Assembly: GCF_006442545.2 (NCBI RefSeq)
Contig: NZ_CP083952.1
Span: 2,721,501 to 2,785,500, forward strand
DNA: 64,000 nucleotides
Reading direction: 5' to 3'
DNA from: Mesorhizobium sp. B2-1-8
Lineage (GTDB): Bacteria > Pseudomonadota > Alphaproteobacteria > Rhizobiales > Rhizobiaceae
The translations under genes and the position numbers were made by a program. The stretch's first letter is position 1; every line of letters starts with the position of its first letter. The notes beneath the pieces were generated by a model. That model was given only the letters and a program-made list of their open reading frames with translations, was not told the DNA's origin and made no database searches. Below are positions 7,079 through 15,272 of the stretch, one piece after another.

Positions 7079-7822
7079 CTACCCCTTTGAAACCGCGATT
7101 ACTTCAGCCTGGGGGTAATCACGTTTCTCTTTGTAGAGGATGATGTAACCGGGCAGGGCAGTCGCCTGCCATCCTTGAGGTAAGGGATCCACGATATGAC
7201 GGATTGCTGACCTTGGAGTTAGAGGGCCGCTCAATGCCGCCAGCTTGGTTGCATCGAAATCCGAGTCCATCTTCTGGAAACGGAACGTGTACGGCAAGGC
7301 CTCTTTGAGCCGAGCGAGGGCGCTTGACGCGGTCTCGCCATGGTCGATGGCGAACGCCATTTGCCGGTCAATGTCGATCGGGAACTTGGCGTCATAGTTC
7401 TTGGGTTTGACCTTAGTGGTGTCGCGCTGCCTACCTGGATCGTTGGAGCCGAATCCGCTTCCGTTCCAATCTATGGCCTTTACGCCGCCATAGTGGCGTA
7501 TGAGATTCGCCTCCAGATCCATGGCTGTGAACACGAAAATGCGCACGGCCCTGAAGCTGACGCGCGCTGGATCCAGGCCCACGCGGTGCACGATCTTGCG
7601 GGCATGGCGCGACAGGCGCTTCTGGAGTCCGGCCTCGGCGTCAGTCTTGCCTACATATACGAGTTGGCCATCAAGCAGGAGTTGATAGACGCCCTGTTCT
7701 TCGGGGACCGCCTGCAAACTCGCGCTGTTGAGCGGAGCAGCATCAAGCCTGTCGAGCACCTCGATAAGTCGTGCCAACAGTGCGCCTGGGAGGTCGAATT
7801 CGAATTCGACATAACCCTTCAT
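7079..7822 (-). CDS. GIY-YIG restriction endonuclease, Eco29kI-like
   Basis: A 247-residue nuclease, probably the type II restriction enzyme of this island. The GIY-YIG core is GVY (44-46), YVGKT (56-60), an Arg-rich helix (68-75) and the catalytic Glu in DLEANLI (Glu104). The segment NGSGFGSNDPG (120-130) resembles the conserved motif of the Eco29kI/NgoMIII family, which cuts CCGCGG; the specificity here is only an inference. The ATG at 7822 overlaps the methyltransferase stop by 4 bp, so nuclease is made only after methylase translation, a sensible order for protection. Last gene of the vsr-methylase-nuclease operon. Confidence 0.85.
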   Translation of the reverse strand: MKGYVEFEFDLPGALLARLIEVLDRLDAAPLNSASLQAVPEEQGVYQLLLDGQLVYVGKTDAEAGLQKRLSRHARKIVHRVGLDPARVSFRAVRIFVFTAMDLEANLIRHYGGVKAIDWNGSGFGSNDPGRQRDTTKVKPKNYDAKFPIDIDRQMAFAIDHGETASSALARLKEALPYTFRFQKMDSDFDATKLAALSGPLTPRSAIRHIVDPLPQGWQATALPGYIILYKEKRDYPQAEVIAVSKG

Positions 7823-9000
7823 TTCAAGAAATCCGACCCACCGAAGTCGAGATGGCGTTTCACGCTGCGCGCGATGATGGTCGCCAGTTCTACCGGGACA
7901 GCATTGCCGAGCTGGCGCATCGTTTCGGACCATGCGCCGTGGAAACGGAAATTGTCCGGGAATGTCTGCAAGCGAGCGCTTTCGCGCACGGTGAAGTAGC
8001 GCACGCTACCATCTGGCCGCAGCAGCATGTTCTCGCCACCCGGAACGCCGTGGACACCTGCTTTCAACGTCTTGGCCGGTTCGTCAAGTGGGCTTCCGGT
8101 ATGCCCGGGGTAGGATCGCGCCCCAGGTTGGAACCGGTGGTTGCTATGGTTCGCGGCCTTTCGCAACTCATGCTCGGGATCGGGCAAATCACCAATCGCG
8201 TCTCGCGTTGTCCGCCATGGTGCGGTTTTTGGTTTGACGTCGAGTCGTGCCGCGCGCTCGGAATGCCTATCCCCAACCTTGCGATCAGCATTGCGGACTT
8301 TGTGTCGATCCCAGTAATCCCCGTTTTCCTGATCCCACAGCAAGGCCTCGAGAGAGTGTGTTTCCAATGGAAAAGCCCATTTGATGTCGAGGTCGGCTCG
8401 GAAGCCCACGAAAATCACGCGCTCCCGACGCTGCGGGATACCGTAATTCGCCGCGTTCAACGAACGTGGAACGACCCGATATTCAAGGCCTCTTGGTCCG
8501 CGACGGCCGGTATGATGCTTTTCAAGCCGACGCAGATGGCTTTCCCAACCCTCGTCGGATTCGGCGACTAGCTCCGGGTATGTCATCTGCAGCACGATAT
8601 GCGAAAAATACGTCGCGAAGGTTTCGCGGGTCAGCCCTTTCACATTCTCGAAGATGAAGGCACGTGGCTTGGTTTCCCGAACCGCCCGGACTGCTTCCGG
8701 CCACATATCACGCGAATCCAGATGGGCGCGATGCTTGCCACCCAGCGAGAATGGTTGGCAGGGCGGGCCGCCTGTCACCAGATCGATCTTGCCCTCGTGC
8801 GCCCGAAAATCCACGCCGCGGACATCGCCCTCGATGGGCTCCGGCCAATCACCGACCAGGCCGAGGCCATCGGCCCGGTTTTCGCGAATGGTGTCGCAGC
8901 ACCACCGGTCCCACTCGATTACGGCTTCCGGCGTGAATCCGGCACGGCTCACACCCATGCCAAGCCCGCCAGCGCCCGCGAACAGCTCGATCGATTTCAT
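7819..9000 (-). CDS. DNA (cytosine-5-)-methyltransferase
   Basis: A 393-residue C5 methyltransferase that uses S-adenosylmethionine. Motifs in order: I FAGAGGLGMG (7-16), IV GGPPCQPFS with catalytic Cys81 (77-85), VI FENV (117-120), VIII QRRER (190-194), and X RQLGNAVP near the C-terminus. The variable region lies between about 200 and 330. In the Eco29kI family the partner methylates CCGCGG. It follows vsr by 1 bp and overlaps the nuclease gene by 4 bp. All catalytic residues are present, so it should be active. Best described as the modification half of a type II system. Confidence 0.95.
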   Translation of the reverse strand: MKSIELFAGAGGLGMGVSRAGFTPEAVIEWDRWCCDTIRENRADGLGLVGDWPEPIEGDVRGVDFRAHEGKIDLVTGGPPCQPFSLGGKHRAHLDSRDMWPEAVRAVRETKPRAFIFENVKGLTRETFATYFSHIVLQMTYPELVAESDEGWESHLRRLEKHHTGRRGPRGLEYRVVPRSLNAANYGIPQRRERVIFVGFRADLDIKWAFPLETHSLEALLWDQENGDYWDRHKVRNADRKVGDRHSERAARLDVKPKTAPWRTTRDAIGDLPDPEHELRKAANHSNHRFQPGARSYPGHTGSPLDEPAKTLKAGVHGVPGGENMLLRPDGSVRYFTVRESARLQTFPDNFRFHGAWSETMRQLGNAVPVELATIIARSVKRHLDFGGSDFLK

Positions 9001-9001
9001 G

Positions 9002-9415
9002 CTATTCCCCCACGAATTGGCGCAGCTTGTTCTCTAATTGTTCACTCTGCCGCAATTCGCATTCCCAGACAACCAGTACCTTCCAGCCGAGCCGCTTCAA
9101 TGCATCCTGTTTGAGCGCGTCGCGCTCCGCGTTCGCCGACAATTTAGGTCCCCAGAAGTCCAACCGGGACTTTGGAAGGCGAGCGAGCCTGCACGCCGGA
9201 TCGTCGTGACGATGCCAAAAGCATCCATGAATGAAAATCGCTTTTTTTCGTTTTCCAAAAACAATGTCCGGTTTTCCGGGTAGGTCGCCACAATGGAGCC
9301 GGTAACGGTAGCCCATGCGGTGAAGGAGCCGCCGAACGACCATTTCTGGCTTCGTATCCCTGCCATGGATACGCGCCATTCGTTTGCTTCGTTCGATAGT
9401 CGAGAGGGTGTCCAC
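9002..9415 (-). CDS. vsr: Very short patch repair endonuclease
   Basis: A 137-residue Vsr endonuclease, which nicks 5-prime to T:G mismatches produced by deamination of 5-methylcytosine. The family core is visible: RSKRMARIHGRDTKPEM at the start, PDIVF with the catalytic Asp, and AIFIHGCFWHRHD with the metal/catalytic His residues and a Cys, followed by the C-terminal WKVLVVWECEL strand. Length is normal. It is the first gene of the operon; the methyltransferase starts 1 bp after its stop. This pairing is typical because the methylase creates the deamination hot spots that Vsr corrects. Confidence 0.95.
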   Translation of the reverse strand: MDTLSTIERSKRMARIHGRDTKPEMVVRRLLHRMGYRYRLHCGDLPGKPDIVFGKRKKAIFIHGCFWHRHDDPACRLARLPKSRLDFWGPKLSANAERDALKQDALKRLGWKVLVVWECELRQSEQLENKLRQFVGE

Positions 9416-9564
9416 TTTTCATCGTCTCATGATTCGGGAAGATGGTGTTGCGTTTTGCCGCGAATGTGAAGGGCCACACGCGCAAGCATTGCTGGAGGAA
9501 GCCGTCTCGCTCGATGCTCGAAACATGGCTAAGTTCCACTCCGTGTAGTGCCGGGGGGGGAATC

Positions 9565-10491
9565 GTGAAAGCCATCTTCGATTTGAAGTCGGGGTCTCGT
9601 TATAAGGACGGCCAAGGCCACTATCACTTTCCGGCTCGCTATCTGGAAGTGGCTCGAAATTCGGTTGGCGATTGGGTGCTCTACCGTGAGCCACGACGCA
9701 ATAATGGTAGCCAAGCGTATATTGCCGTCGCTCGGGTGGCCGATATTGAGCCGGATCTGGAACTGGCCGGCCACTACTATGCCAATGTGACGGACTATCT
9801 TGATTTTCCGGCACCTGTGCCCTTCAAAAACGATGGCCGCTACGCCGAGACAGCGCTACGCGATATCGGTGACCCGCGCCGCGTCGGTCGAGAGATACAG
9901 GGCAGATCGATACGGTTAATCCCGCAGGAGGATTTCGACGAGATCGTTCTGGCTGGTTTGCGCGAACCACTTGACCCCGCAAATGCCAGAAGACTTAGCC
10001 CCGATATGCTTCCGCTCGACGTTCCATGGTCGATGCAACCTGGTCTCGATGGACAGTCCGGTTTTGCCGAGACAGTCGATCGTCGGGTCGAGCAGATTTT
10101 GCTAAACCGCAAAGTCCGTGATGCAACTTTCCGGCTGGAGGTCTGTCGCGCCTATGAGGATACCTGCGCTGTCACCGGCTTGCGCATCATCAATGGTGGT
10201 GGTCGATCTGAAGTTCAGGCCGCTCATATCAAGCCGGTAGCGGCTGATGGTCCCGATGTTGTGCGCAATGGCATCGCACTATCTGCCACGGTGCACTGGT
10301 TGTTCGACCGACACCTGATTTCGATAGGCGAGAACCATCGGCTGCTGGTCGCTCACAATCGGGTCCCCAGTGAATTGAGAAATCTCTTTCGCCCTGAATC
10401 CCAGGGTTTGCACTGGCCCAAGGATTCGCGATTGATGCCACATCCGGCGTTCTTGGCTCATCACCGAGAGCGGTTCGCGGGCGTGCACTGA
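9565..10491 (+). CDS. HNH endonuclease with N-terminal modified-base-reader-like domain
   Basis: A 308-residue protein divergent from vsr. The C-terminal HNH_2 nuclease spans about 195-285: CAVTG (201-205), EVQAAHIKP (His221), NGIALSATVHWLFDRHL (Asn235, His244, His250). The N-terminal 90 residues contain GDWVLYREPRR, AYIAVARV and ADIEPDLELAGHYYANVTDY in a pattern like PUA/EVE-type domains that can read modified bases; that fold is inference. The GTG at 9565 follows a G-run that can act as ribosome site; an in-frame ATG at 9514 is possible. Placed beside a C5 methyltransferase it may be a second nuclease or a modification-dependent one. Confidence 0.8.
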   Translation: MKAIFDLKSGSRYKDGQGHYHFPARYLEVARNSVGDWVLYREPRRNNGSQAYIAVARVADIEPDLELAGHYYANVTDYLDFPAPVPFKNDGRYAETALRDIGDPRRVGREIQGRSIRLIPQEDFDEIVLAGLREPLDPANARRLSPDMLPLDVPWSMQPGLDGQSGFAETVDRRVEQILLNRKVRDATFRLEVCRAYEDTCAVTGLRIINGGGRSEVQAAHIKPVAADGPDVVRNGIALSATVHWLFDRHLISIGENHRLLVAHNRVPSELRNLFRPESQGLHWPKDSRLMPHPAFLAHHRERFAGVH

Positions 10492-10528
10492 TCTTGAGGC
10501 ACGCTTTTATCCGTTGGTTAGCAAGCCA

Positions 10529-10551
10529 CCGGCCGACGGTATGCCGGCCGG
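10529..10551. terminator. GC stem-loop between convergent genes
   Basis: CCGGCCG (10529-10535) pairs with CGGCCGG (10545-10551) between the HNH gene and the convergent secreted-protein gene. No T-run follows on either side, so termination strength is uncertain. Confidence 0.4.
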
Positions 10552-10564
10552 ATAAATCCCAAGG

Positions 10565-10879
10565 TCAATAACCGCAGACACGCACTCTCTCGACGACACG
10601 GTGGTGATGACGCCAGTGCCTCACCACCTCGATACGGCAACGATGGCTGTGCATGCCGAAATAGCGCGGCCGATAGCCGTTGTCATACATGCGGTAGTGG
10701 TGACGGCCATAATAGGGGCCATAGTCGGAATAGGCGCCGTAATAGTCGCGATTTCTGGGAACGTAGTAATCGCCATCATAGCCATTCCCGATGCCAAGCG
10801 TGATACTGGCGGCATTTGCGGGAGCGATCAACACCGCTGAAATCATTGCGATGACTGATGCAAGCAAGAGCTTTTTCAT
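10565..10879 (-). CDS. Small secreted Tyr/His/Arg-rich protein
   Basis: A 104-residue exported protein of unknown function. The N-terminus is a clear Sec signal peptide (MKKLLLASVIAMISAVLIAP, cleavage near ANA-AS). The mature part has many Tyr, Gly, Asp and later His and Arg residues (YDGDYYVPRNRDYYGAYSDY; HRCRIEVVRHWRHHHR) and two Cys that could form a disulfide. Such proteins are common in rhizobial envelopes. GAGGAGG lies 5 nt upstream of the ATG. It stands alone, convergent with the HNH gene. Confidence 0.8.
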   Translation of the reverse strand: MKKLLLASVIAMISAVLIAPANAASITLGIGNGYDGDYYVPRNRDYYGAYSDYGPYYGRHHYRMYDNGYRPRYFGMHSHRCRIEVVRHWRHHHRVVERVRVCGY

Positions 10880-11099
10880 GACAACCTCCTCTTCAAGGTG
10901 TGTCTAATAAACGCTGCGGTAGCGACCCTGTTCCCATAAATCGGTGGATCGATGGCTGGAACCGCGCGCCGTGACGGCAAAAGCGGGCCGCTGCGATGGT
11001 GCGGTGCGTGGCCATACGTGTCAGCATGGTGACGCGAACTTTGAACCTCGGCCGCCGCCATCCATTCCCCTGTATGCAACCAGCAAGGGAGATTGGATC

Positions 11100-11960
11100 A
11101 TGCATATCATTCTTGGCGGCACCGGGCATGTCGGCTCGGCCGCTGCGGCAGCGCTGCTGCGGCAAGGCGAGCCGGTCACGGTCGTGACGCGCGATAAGGC
11201 AAAGGCGTCGCCTCTGGCCGCGCAAGGTGCCGAGGTGGCGGTGGCGGACGTGCTCGATGTCGAGGCGCTGCGTGGCGTGTTCAGGCGCGGCACACGGGCG
11301 TTCCTGCTCAATCCGCCGGCCGATCCTTCGACCGACACGGATGCCCAGGAGCGCAGGACGGTGGAGGCGATCATTGCCGCGCTTGACGGCTCGGGGCTGG
11401 AGAAGGTGGTCGCCGAATCGACCTATGGCGCGCAGGCCGGCGAGCGTACCGGCGACCTCACCGTCCTGCATGGGCTGGAAGAGAAGCTGCATCGCCAGCC
11501 CATTGCCGCCAGCATCATTCGCGCGGCCTATTACATGAGCAATTGGGATGCCTCGCTGGAGACCGCCAGGCGTGATGGCGTGGTCAACACGCTTTTGCCG
11601 GCGGATTTCGAACTGCCCATGGTGGCGCCACGCGACCTCGGCGAAGCGGCGGCGCGCTTGCTGATGGAGCCGGCGGACAAGAACGACCTGCATCATGTCG
11701 AAGGGCCGTCGCGTTACACCGCCAGGGACGTTGCCGCCGCCTTCGGCGAGGCGCTCGGCAAGGAGGTCAGCGTGGTCTCGGCACCCCGCGAACATTGGGT
11801 GGAGACGTTCGAGGACATGGGTTTTTCGCCGGAAGCCGCGCAATCCTATGCGCGCATGACGGAGGCGACGGTCGATAGCACCTATGATCCGCCGACCAGG
11901 CCGGAGCGCGGGAAGGTGACGCTGGAGCGGTATGTGGCCGATCTTGCCAGAGCTGGGTGA
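11100..11960 (+). CDS. NmrA-like NAD(P)-binding oxidoreductase
   Basis: A 286-residue atypical short-chain dehydrogenase of the NmrA/NAD(P)H-binding group. The Rossmann dinucleotide motif is GGTGHVGSAAA (residues 6-16), followed by the acidic/basic strand TVVTRDKAKA. RAAYYMSNWD at about 140-150 is the position where SDRs keep a catalytic Tyr, but no YxxxK is present, so it may act as a redox sensor or a quinone reductase of the QorB type. AAGGGAG lies 9 nt upstream of the ATG. Monocistronic, with a RIME fragment after the stop. Substrate unknown. Confidence 0.85.
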   Translation: MHIILGGTGHVGSAAAAALLRQGEPVTVVTRDKAKASPLAAQGAEVAVADVLDVEALRGVFRRGTRAFLLNPPADPSTDTDAQERRTVEAIIAALDGSGLEKVVAESTYGAQAGERTGDLTVLHGLEEKLHRQPIAASIIRAAYYMSNWDASLETARRDGVVNTLLPADFELPMVAPRDLGEAAARLLMEPADKNDLHHVEGPSRYTARDVAAAFGEALGKEVSVVSAPREHWVETFEDMGFSPEAAQSYARMTEATVDSTYDPPTRPERGKVTLERYVADLARAG

Positions 11961-11971
11961 GCGGGGTGGCG

Positions 11972-12005
11972 TTTCTTCCTTCTCCCACAAAGGGAGAATG
12001 AAGGT
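11972..12005. repeat. RIME-type fragment
   Basis: TCCTTCTCCC followed shortly by GGGAGAATGAAGG, an imperfect stem-loop of the same core as at 1477 and 2425, between convergent genes. May act as a terminator. Confidence 0.5.
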
Positions 12006-12015
12006 CCAACTCTTT

Positions 12016-14037
12016 CTAAAACAACGCCTTTTCCAGCGGTCCCTCCAGCGTCTCGGCAAACCCCGTCGCCAGATGATGCCGGTCGCGGAAGGCGAGTTTG
12101 CCGCCGATGAAGACATGGCATTCGGTCGAGCCGCAGAAGCGGTCGGTGAGGTCGACATAGCGCGTGTCGGGCACGCTTTTCACCACCGCGCGTTCGGCGG
12201 CGGCGGCGCCGTCATTGGCGGCCTGCGCCCTCGGCGTGTCGCACAGCGACGGCGCCTCGCGCCACCACAGCGCGCGGGCAACGCAGGCGTCCGCGAAGCT
12301 GTCGCCGATCGGCGTGTCGCGGATGACGGCGGTTTCGACGCCGGCCTTGCTGAAGGCCTGCAAGGTGGAGCGCAGGCCGGCCTGCCAGCGCGCGGTCTCG
12401 GCCTTGCGACTGGCGGCGGACATGTCGCGCGTCAGATTGCCGATCGAGAATTCCGAGATCACCACCATGCGCGGCTTGCGGCGAATGATGTCTGAAATCG
12501 CCTGTTCGCGCCAGGCGTCGCATTCGGTGTAGTCGCGCTTGAGCACGGCGTTGAAGGTCGACAGCCGCGAGGCGCGGCATGAGGATTTGAGGTAGGTGAC
12601 CACTTTGGTGTCGTTGCGTTTTGCCGCTTCGACCAGCGGCGTCGACCAATGGTCGGCATGCGAATCGCCGAACAGCACGATGGTGTGGGCGGCGTCGGCC
12701 GGTCCGAAGGTGCAAGGTTTCGGTTTCACCGTGTGGAAGTCGAGCAGGCAGTTCTTGTCGACGGCGCGTGCGATGGAAGGCTGTTCGGCGGCCTCTTCGA
12801 TGCCGCGCTGGGTAGGGTCGATGTTGCGCGTGGCCAGATGCGCGTTGGCGTAGGCCGCCGCCACGCCGGCGGCGGTCAGCACAAGGGCCGGGGCAAGGGC
12901 TAGTCCGGGAAACAGCCTAAGCGGTTTTGCGCCCGGGCCGGCGTTGAAGGCGCGCGCGACCGCCGCCGGCCAGTCGCCGCGCCGCGCCGGGTTCTCGATC
13001 AGCCGGTAGGTCGCCGCCGACAAGGCAAGCGCCAGTACGGCGCAGCCGATGCGCTGCGCGACGCCGAGGTCCGGCTCCAGCATCCCGGCATAGACGATGA
13101 TGGGCCAGTGCCAGAGATAGAGCGAATAGGAGAGCGTGCCGACCCACTGCAAGGGCGCCAGCGAGAGCATGGCGGCGGGCGCCAAGGCCTGCCAACGGGT
13201 GCCGGCCGGTGCGTCGCCCTGCCTGCCGGCGCCGCTCAAGAGCACCAGCACGGTGCCGGCAACGGGCAGTAGCGCGTACCAGCCGGGGAAAGGCAGGTCT
13301 TCGCTCAAGGCGAGATAGGCGAGGGCGATCAGCGCCAGGCCCAGCCATCCCTGTGCCGCCCGCAGCCAGGACTGATGCCGCCACAAGGCTGGCGCTGCGA
13401 ACGTCGCCAGGCCGCCGGCGGCGAACTCCCAGGCGCGCAGCGGCGAGAAGTAGAAGGCCCAGGCCGGCGAGAGGCTGGTGAGCCAGAGGCAGGCGGCGAA
13501 GGAAGCGAGGCCGACGATCCCGATCACGGCCACCGTCATGCGCCGGCCCGGATATAGCCAGGCGGCGAAGACAAGCAGTGCCGGCCAGACGAGATAGAAT
13601 TGCTCCTCCACCGACAGCGACCAGAAGTGGATGAAGGGATTGCTCGAGGCATCGGCGGCGAAATAGTCGAACGACCAGCGCAGCAGCCACAGATTGATGG
13701 TGTAGGCTGCTGCATACATGGCGCCGCGCGAATAGAGCGCCTGCTCCTGCGGCGCCAGGATAAGGGTGCCGGCGGCGAGCGTGGCCAGGATGACGAAGAT
13801 GGCGGCCGGCAGCAGGCGCCGGGCGCGCCTGGCATAGAAGCGCCAGAGGTCGAGCCGGCCGGTCTCGGTGATCTCCCGCATCAGATGCGTCGTGATCAGC
13901 CAGCCGGAGATGACGAAGAAGATGTCGACGCCGGCAAAGCCGCCGGGCAGCGCGATGAGGCCAAAATGGTAGGCGACGACGCCGCCGACCGCCAGCGCGC
14001 GCAAGCCCTGTATATCAGGCCGAAACGATGCCGCCAC
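12016..14037 (-). CDS. Acyltransferase 3 / SGNH hydrolase fusion (OafA-like)
   Basis: A 673-residue inner-membrane O-acyltransferase that probably acetylates surface polysaccharide or lipopolysaccharide. The N-terminal AT3 domain (about 1-375) starts FRPDIQGLRALAV, has the family motif GGFAGVDIFFVISGWLI (catalytic region) and about ten membrane segments including the FWSLSVEEQFYLVWP signature. The C-terminal periplasmic SGNH domain has IVLFGDSHADHW (nucleophile Ser) and RDRHHLA (Asp/His) near the end. The GTG start at 14037 is preferred because AAGGAGG lies 4 nt upstream. Monocistronic. AT3-SGNH fusions transfer an acetyl group onto the sugar on the periplasmic side. Confidence 0.92.
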   Translation of the reverse strand: MAASFRPDIQGLRALAVGGVVAYHFGLIALPGGFAGVDIFFVISGWLITTHLMREITETGRLDLWRFYARRARRLLPAAIFVILATLAAGTLILAPQEQALYSRGAMYAAAYTINLWLLRWSFDYFAADASSNPFIHFWSLSVEEQFYLVWPALLVFAAWLYPGRRMTVAVIGIVGLASFAACLWLTSLSPAWAFYFSPLRAWEFAAGGLATFAAPALWRHQSWLRAAQGWLGLALIALAYLALSEDLPFPGWYALLPVAGTVLVLLSGAGRQGDAPAGTRWQALAPAAMLSLAPLQWVGTLSYSLYLWHWPIIVYAGMLEPDLGVAQRIGCAVLALALSAATYRLIENPARRGDWPAAVARAFNAGPGAKPLRLFPGLALAPALVLTAAGVAAAYANAHLATRNIDPTQRGIEEAAEQPSIARAVDKNCLLDFHTVKPKPCTFGPADAAHTIVLFGDSHADHWSTPLVEAAKRNDTKVVTYLKSSCRASRLSTFNAVLKRDYTECDAWREQAISDIIRRKPRMVVISEFSIGNLTRDMSAASRKAETARWQAGLRSTLQAFSKAGVETAVIRDTPIGDSFADACVARALWWREAPSLCDTPRAQAANDGAAAAERAVVKSVPDTRYVDLTDRFCGSTECHVFIGGKLAFRDRHHLATGFAETLEGPLEKALF

Positions 14038-14580
14038 GAGGCCTCCTTGGTGCAAGCCCAGCCCCCAAGATCCAGCCCTTGCCAATCTCGGCCGAACAGG
14101 CCGCTATCGCAATGCAATAAATCTTTCGCAGTGCAACATGGCCGGAACAAGGAAGCTGGGTGCAACCGCTTCATGGAAGCGCGGCAACTGTGCCGATCGA
14201 TGGAACTCGCGGCATCACGCCAAACGCCTGGAGTGGGGAACCGGATCGCAATGCTCGCCCTTCGGGCGATATCGACGACCTCCGGAGGGCGAGAGACCGG
14301 CGAATATGACCGAAGGCGCAGGCTTGCGGCCGTTTGGACAACTTCGCGATTTGCGGATGGTTCCGGAGGCTCGACACGGCGGCCCCGGCGCTGCAAAAAA
14401 ACGCCCCGCCAGCGAGGCATTGATTGGAGGGTCTTGTCATCGCCCGGGAGGCGATCACGCAGCTCGCGGAGAGTTTCAGTGTTCGATATCCGTTTCTACA
14501 GCCATGGTCGCGCCGGCCTCGGACGGCTGCCGCCCGGCGGCCTTGGACGCTCCGGGCTAACAGCTTTGCCGTCCGATCCT
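14038..14580. other. Intergenic region without a convincing gene
   Basis: About 540 bp between the acyltransferase start and the end of the TetR gene. Reading frames here have biased composition and no recognisable product. It contains a CCTCCGGAGG palindrome near 14279 and an A-run with a nearby GCC-rich hairpin near 14396. It presumably holds the acyltransferase promoter. Confidence 0.5.
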
Positions 14581-15168
14581 CTACGACGCCTCGTCGCCCC
14601 TGCGTGGCTGCGCCAGCGACCGGGCCGCATCCGCTCCGGCCGCCAGGATGCGATCCGATAGGTCAGCGCCCTCCACCGCGCGGGCCAGCTGAAGCGTGCC
14701 GATGAGCGTGGCGAAGATGCCGAATGCTACGGCTTCCGGATCGCTGGTATGCGGCGGAAGAGCGGCTGACACCTGCCGCACCAAAGTCATCAAGCGTTCG
14801 GTGTAGAGTTGCCGCGTTTCGGGCTGCTCCCTCGCGATTTCCGGCAACAGGGCGGCGGAAGCGCAGCCCGTGCCCGGACTATCGCGGTGCTGCGTCGACA
14901 GATAGGCGTCTATGGCCGCTGCCAGGCCGCCGGAGGCCAGCGCCTGCGCGATCTGGCCTGACTGACCCTCCAGCGCCGCCGCCACGCATTCCTGGACAAG
15001 TACCGCCTTGGAGGGAAAATGCGGATAGAAGGCGCCGTTGGTCAGCCCGGCGTCGCTCATGATGCTTGCCAGTCCCGAGGCGGCAATGCCGTCGCCGCGG
15101 AACCGTTGTGTGGCGACCTCCATGATCCGGCTGCGCGATGCGTCCTTCCGGCCCTTCTCGTATCGCAT
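14581..15168 (-). CDS. TetR family transcriptional regulator
   Basis: A 195-residue repressor. The N-terminal HTH spans about residues 10-57 (RSRIMEVATQRFRGDGIAAS, then MSDAGLTNGAFYPHFPSKAV, the TetR signature). The C-terminal ligand domain contains GCASAALLPEIAR, typical of the TetR_C group found in regulators of quinone or electrophile stress genes. It is divergent from the SDR gene at 15273, and the 105-bp gap contains two copies of TATTAYGAGYATAAT, very likely its operators, so it should repress itself and the SDR/alcohol dehydrogenase pair. Confidence 0.93.
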   Translation of the reverse strand: MRYEKGRKDASRSRIMEVATQRFRGDGIAASGLASIMSDAGLTNGAFYPHFPSKAVLVQECVAAALEGQSGQIAQALASGGLAAAIDAYLSTQHRDSPGTGCASAALLPEIAREQPETRQLYTERLMTLVRQVSAALPPHTSDPEAVAFGIFATLIGTLQLARAVEGADLSDRILAAGADAARSLAQPRRGDEAS

Positions 15169-15193
15169 AATTTTTCCTTTCTGCTCGCTATTG

Positions 15194-15227
15194 TATTATG
15201 AGCATAATATGATATTACGAGTATAAT
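15194..15227. promoter_or_regulatory. Paired TetR operator
   Basis: TATTATGAGCATAAT (15194-15208) and TATTACGAGTATAAT (15213-15227) share 13 of 15 positions with start-to-start spacing of 19 bp. Copy 1 extends to the dyad TATTATG-AG-CATAATA. The pair lies between the divergent tetR and SDR genes. Confidence 0.75.
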
Positions 15228-15272
15228 CCAATCAATCGAAGAAGGCTAGCCCTGGTGGCTTTGGAGCGTCAA

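Noticed and set aside
7079..10491. CCGCGG under-representation as evidence for specificity
   Set aside because: Several sites are present in the window and I cannot count and test them properly here.
10893..12158. 421-codon minus-strand frame over the NmrA-like gene
   Set aside because: The plus strand has a cofactor motif and good ribosome site; the minus strand reads as low-complexity.
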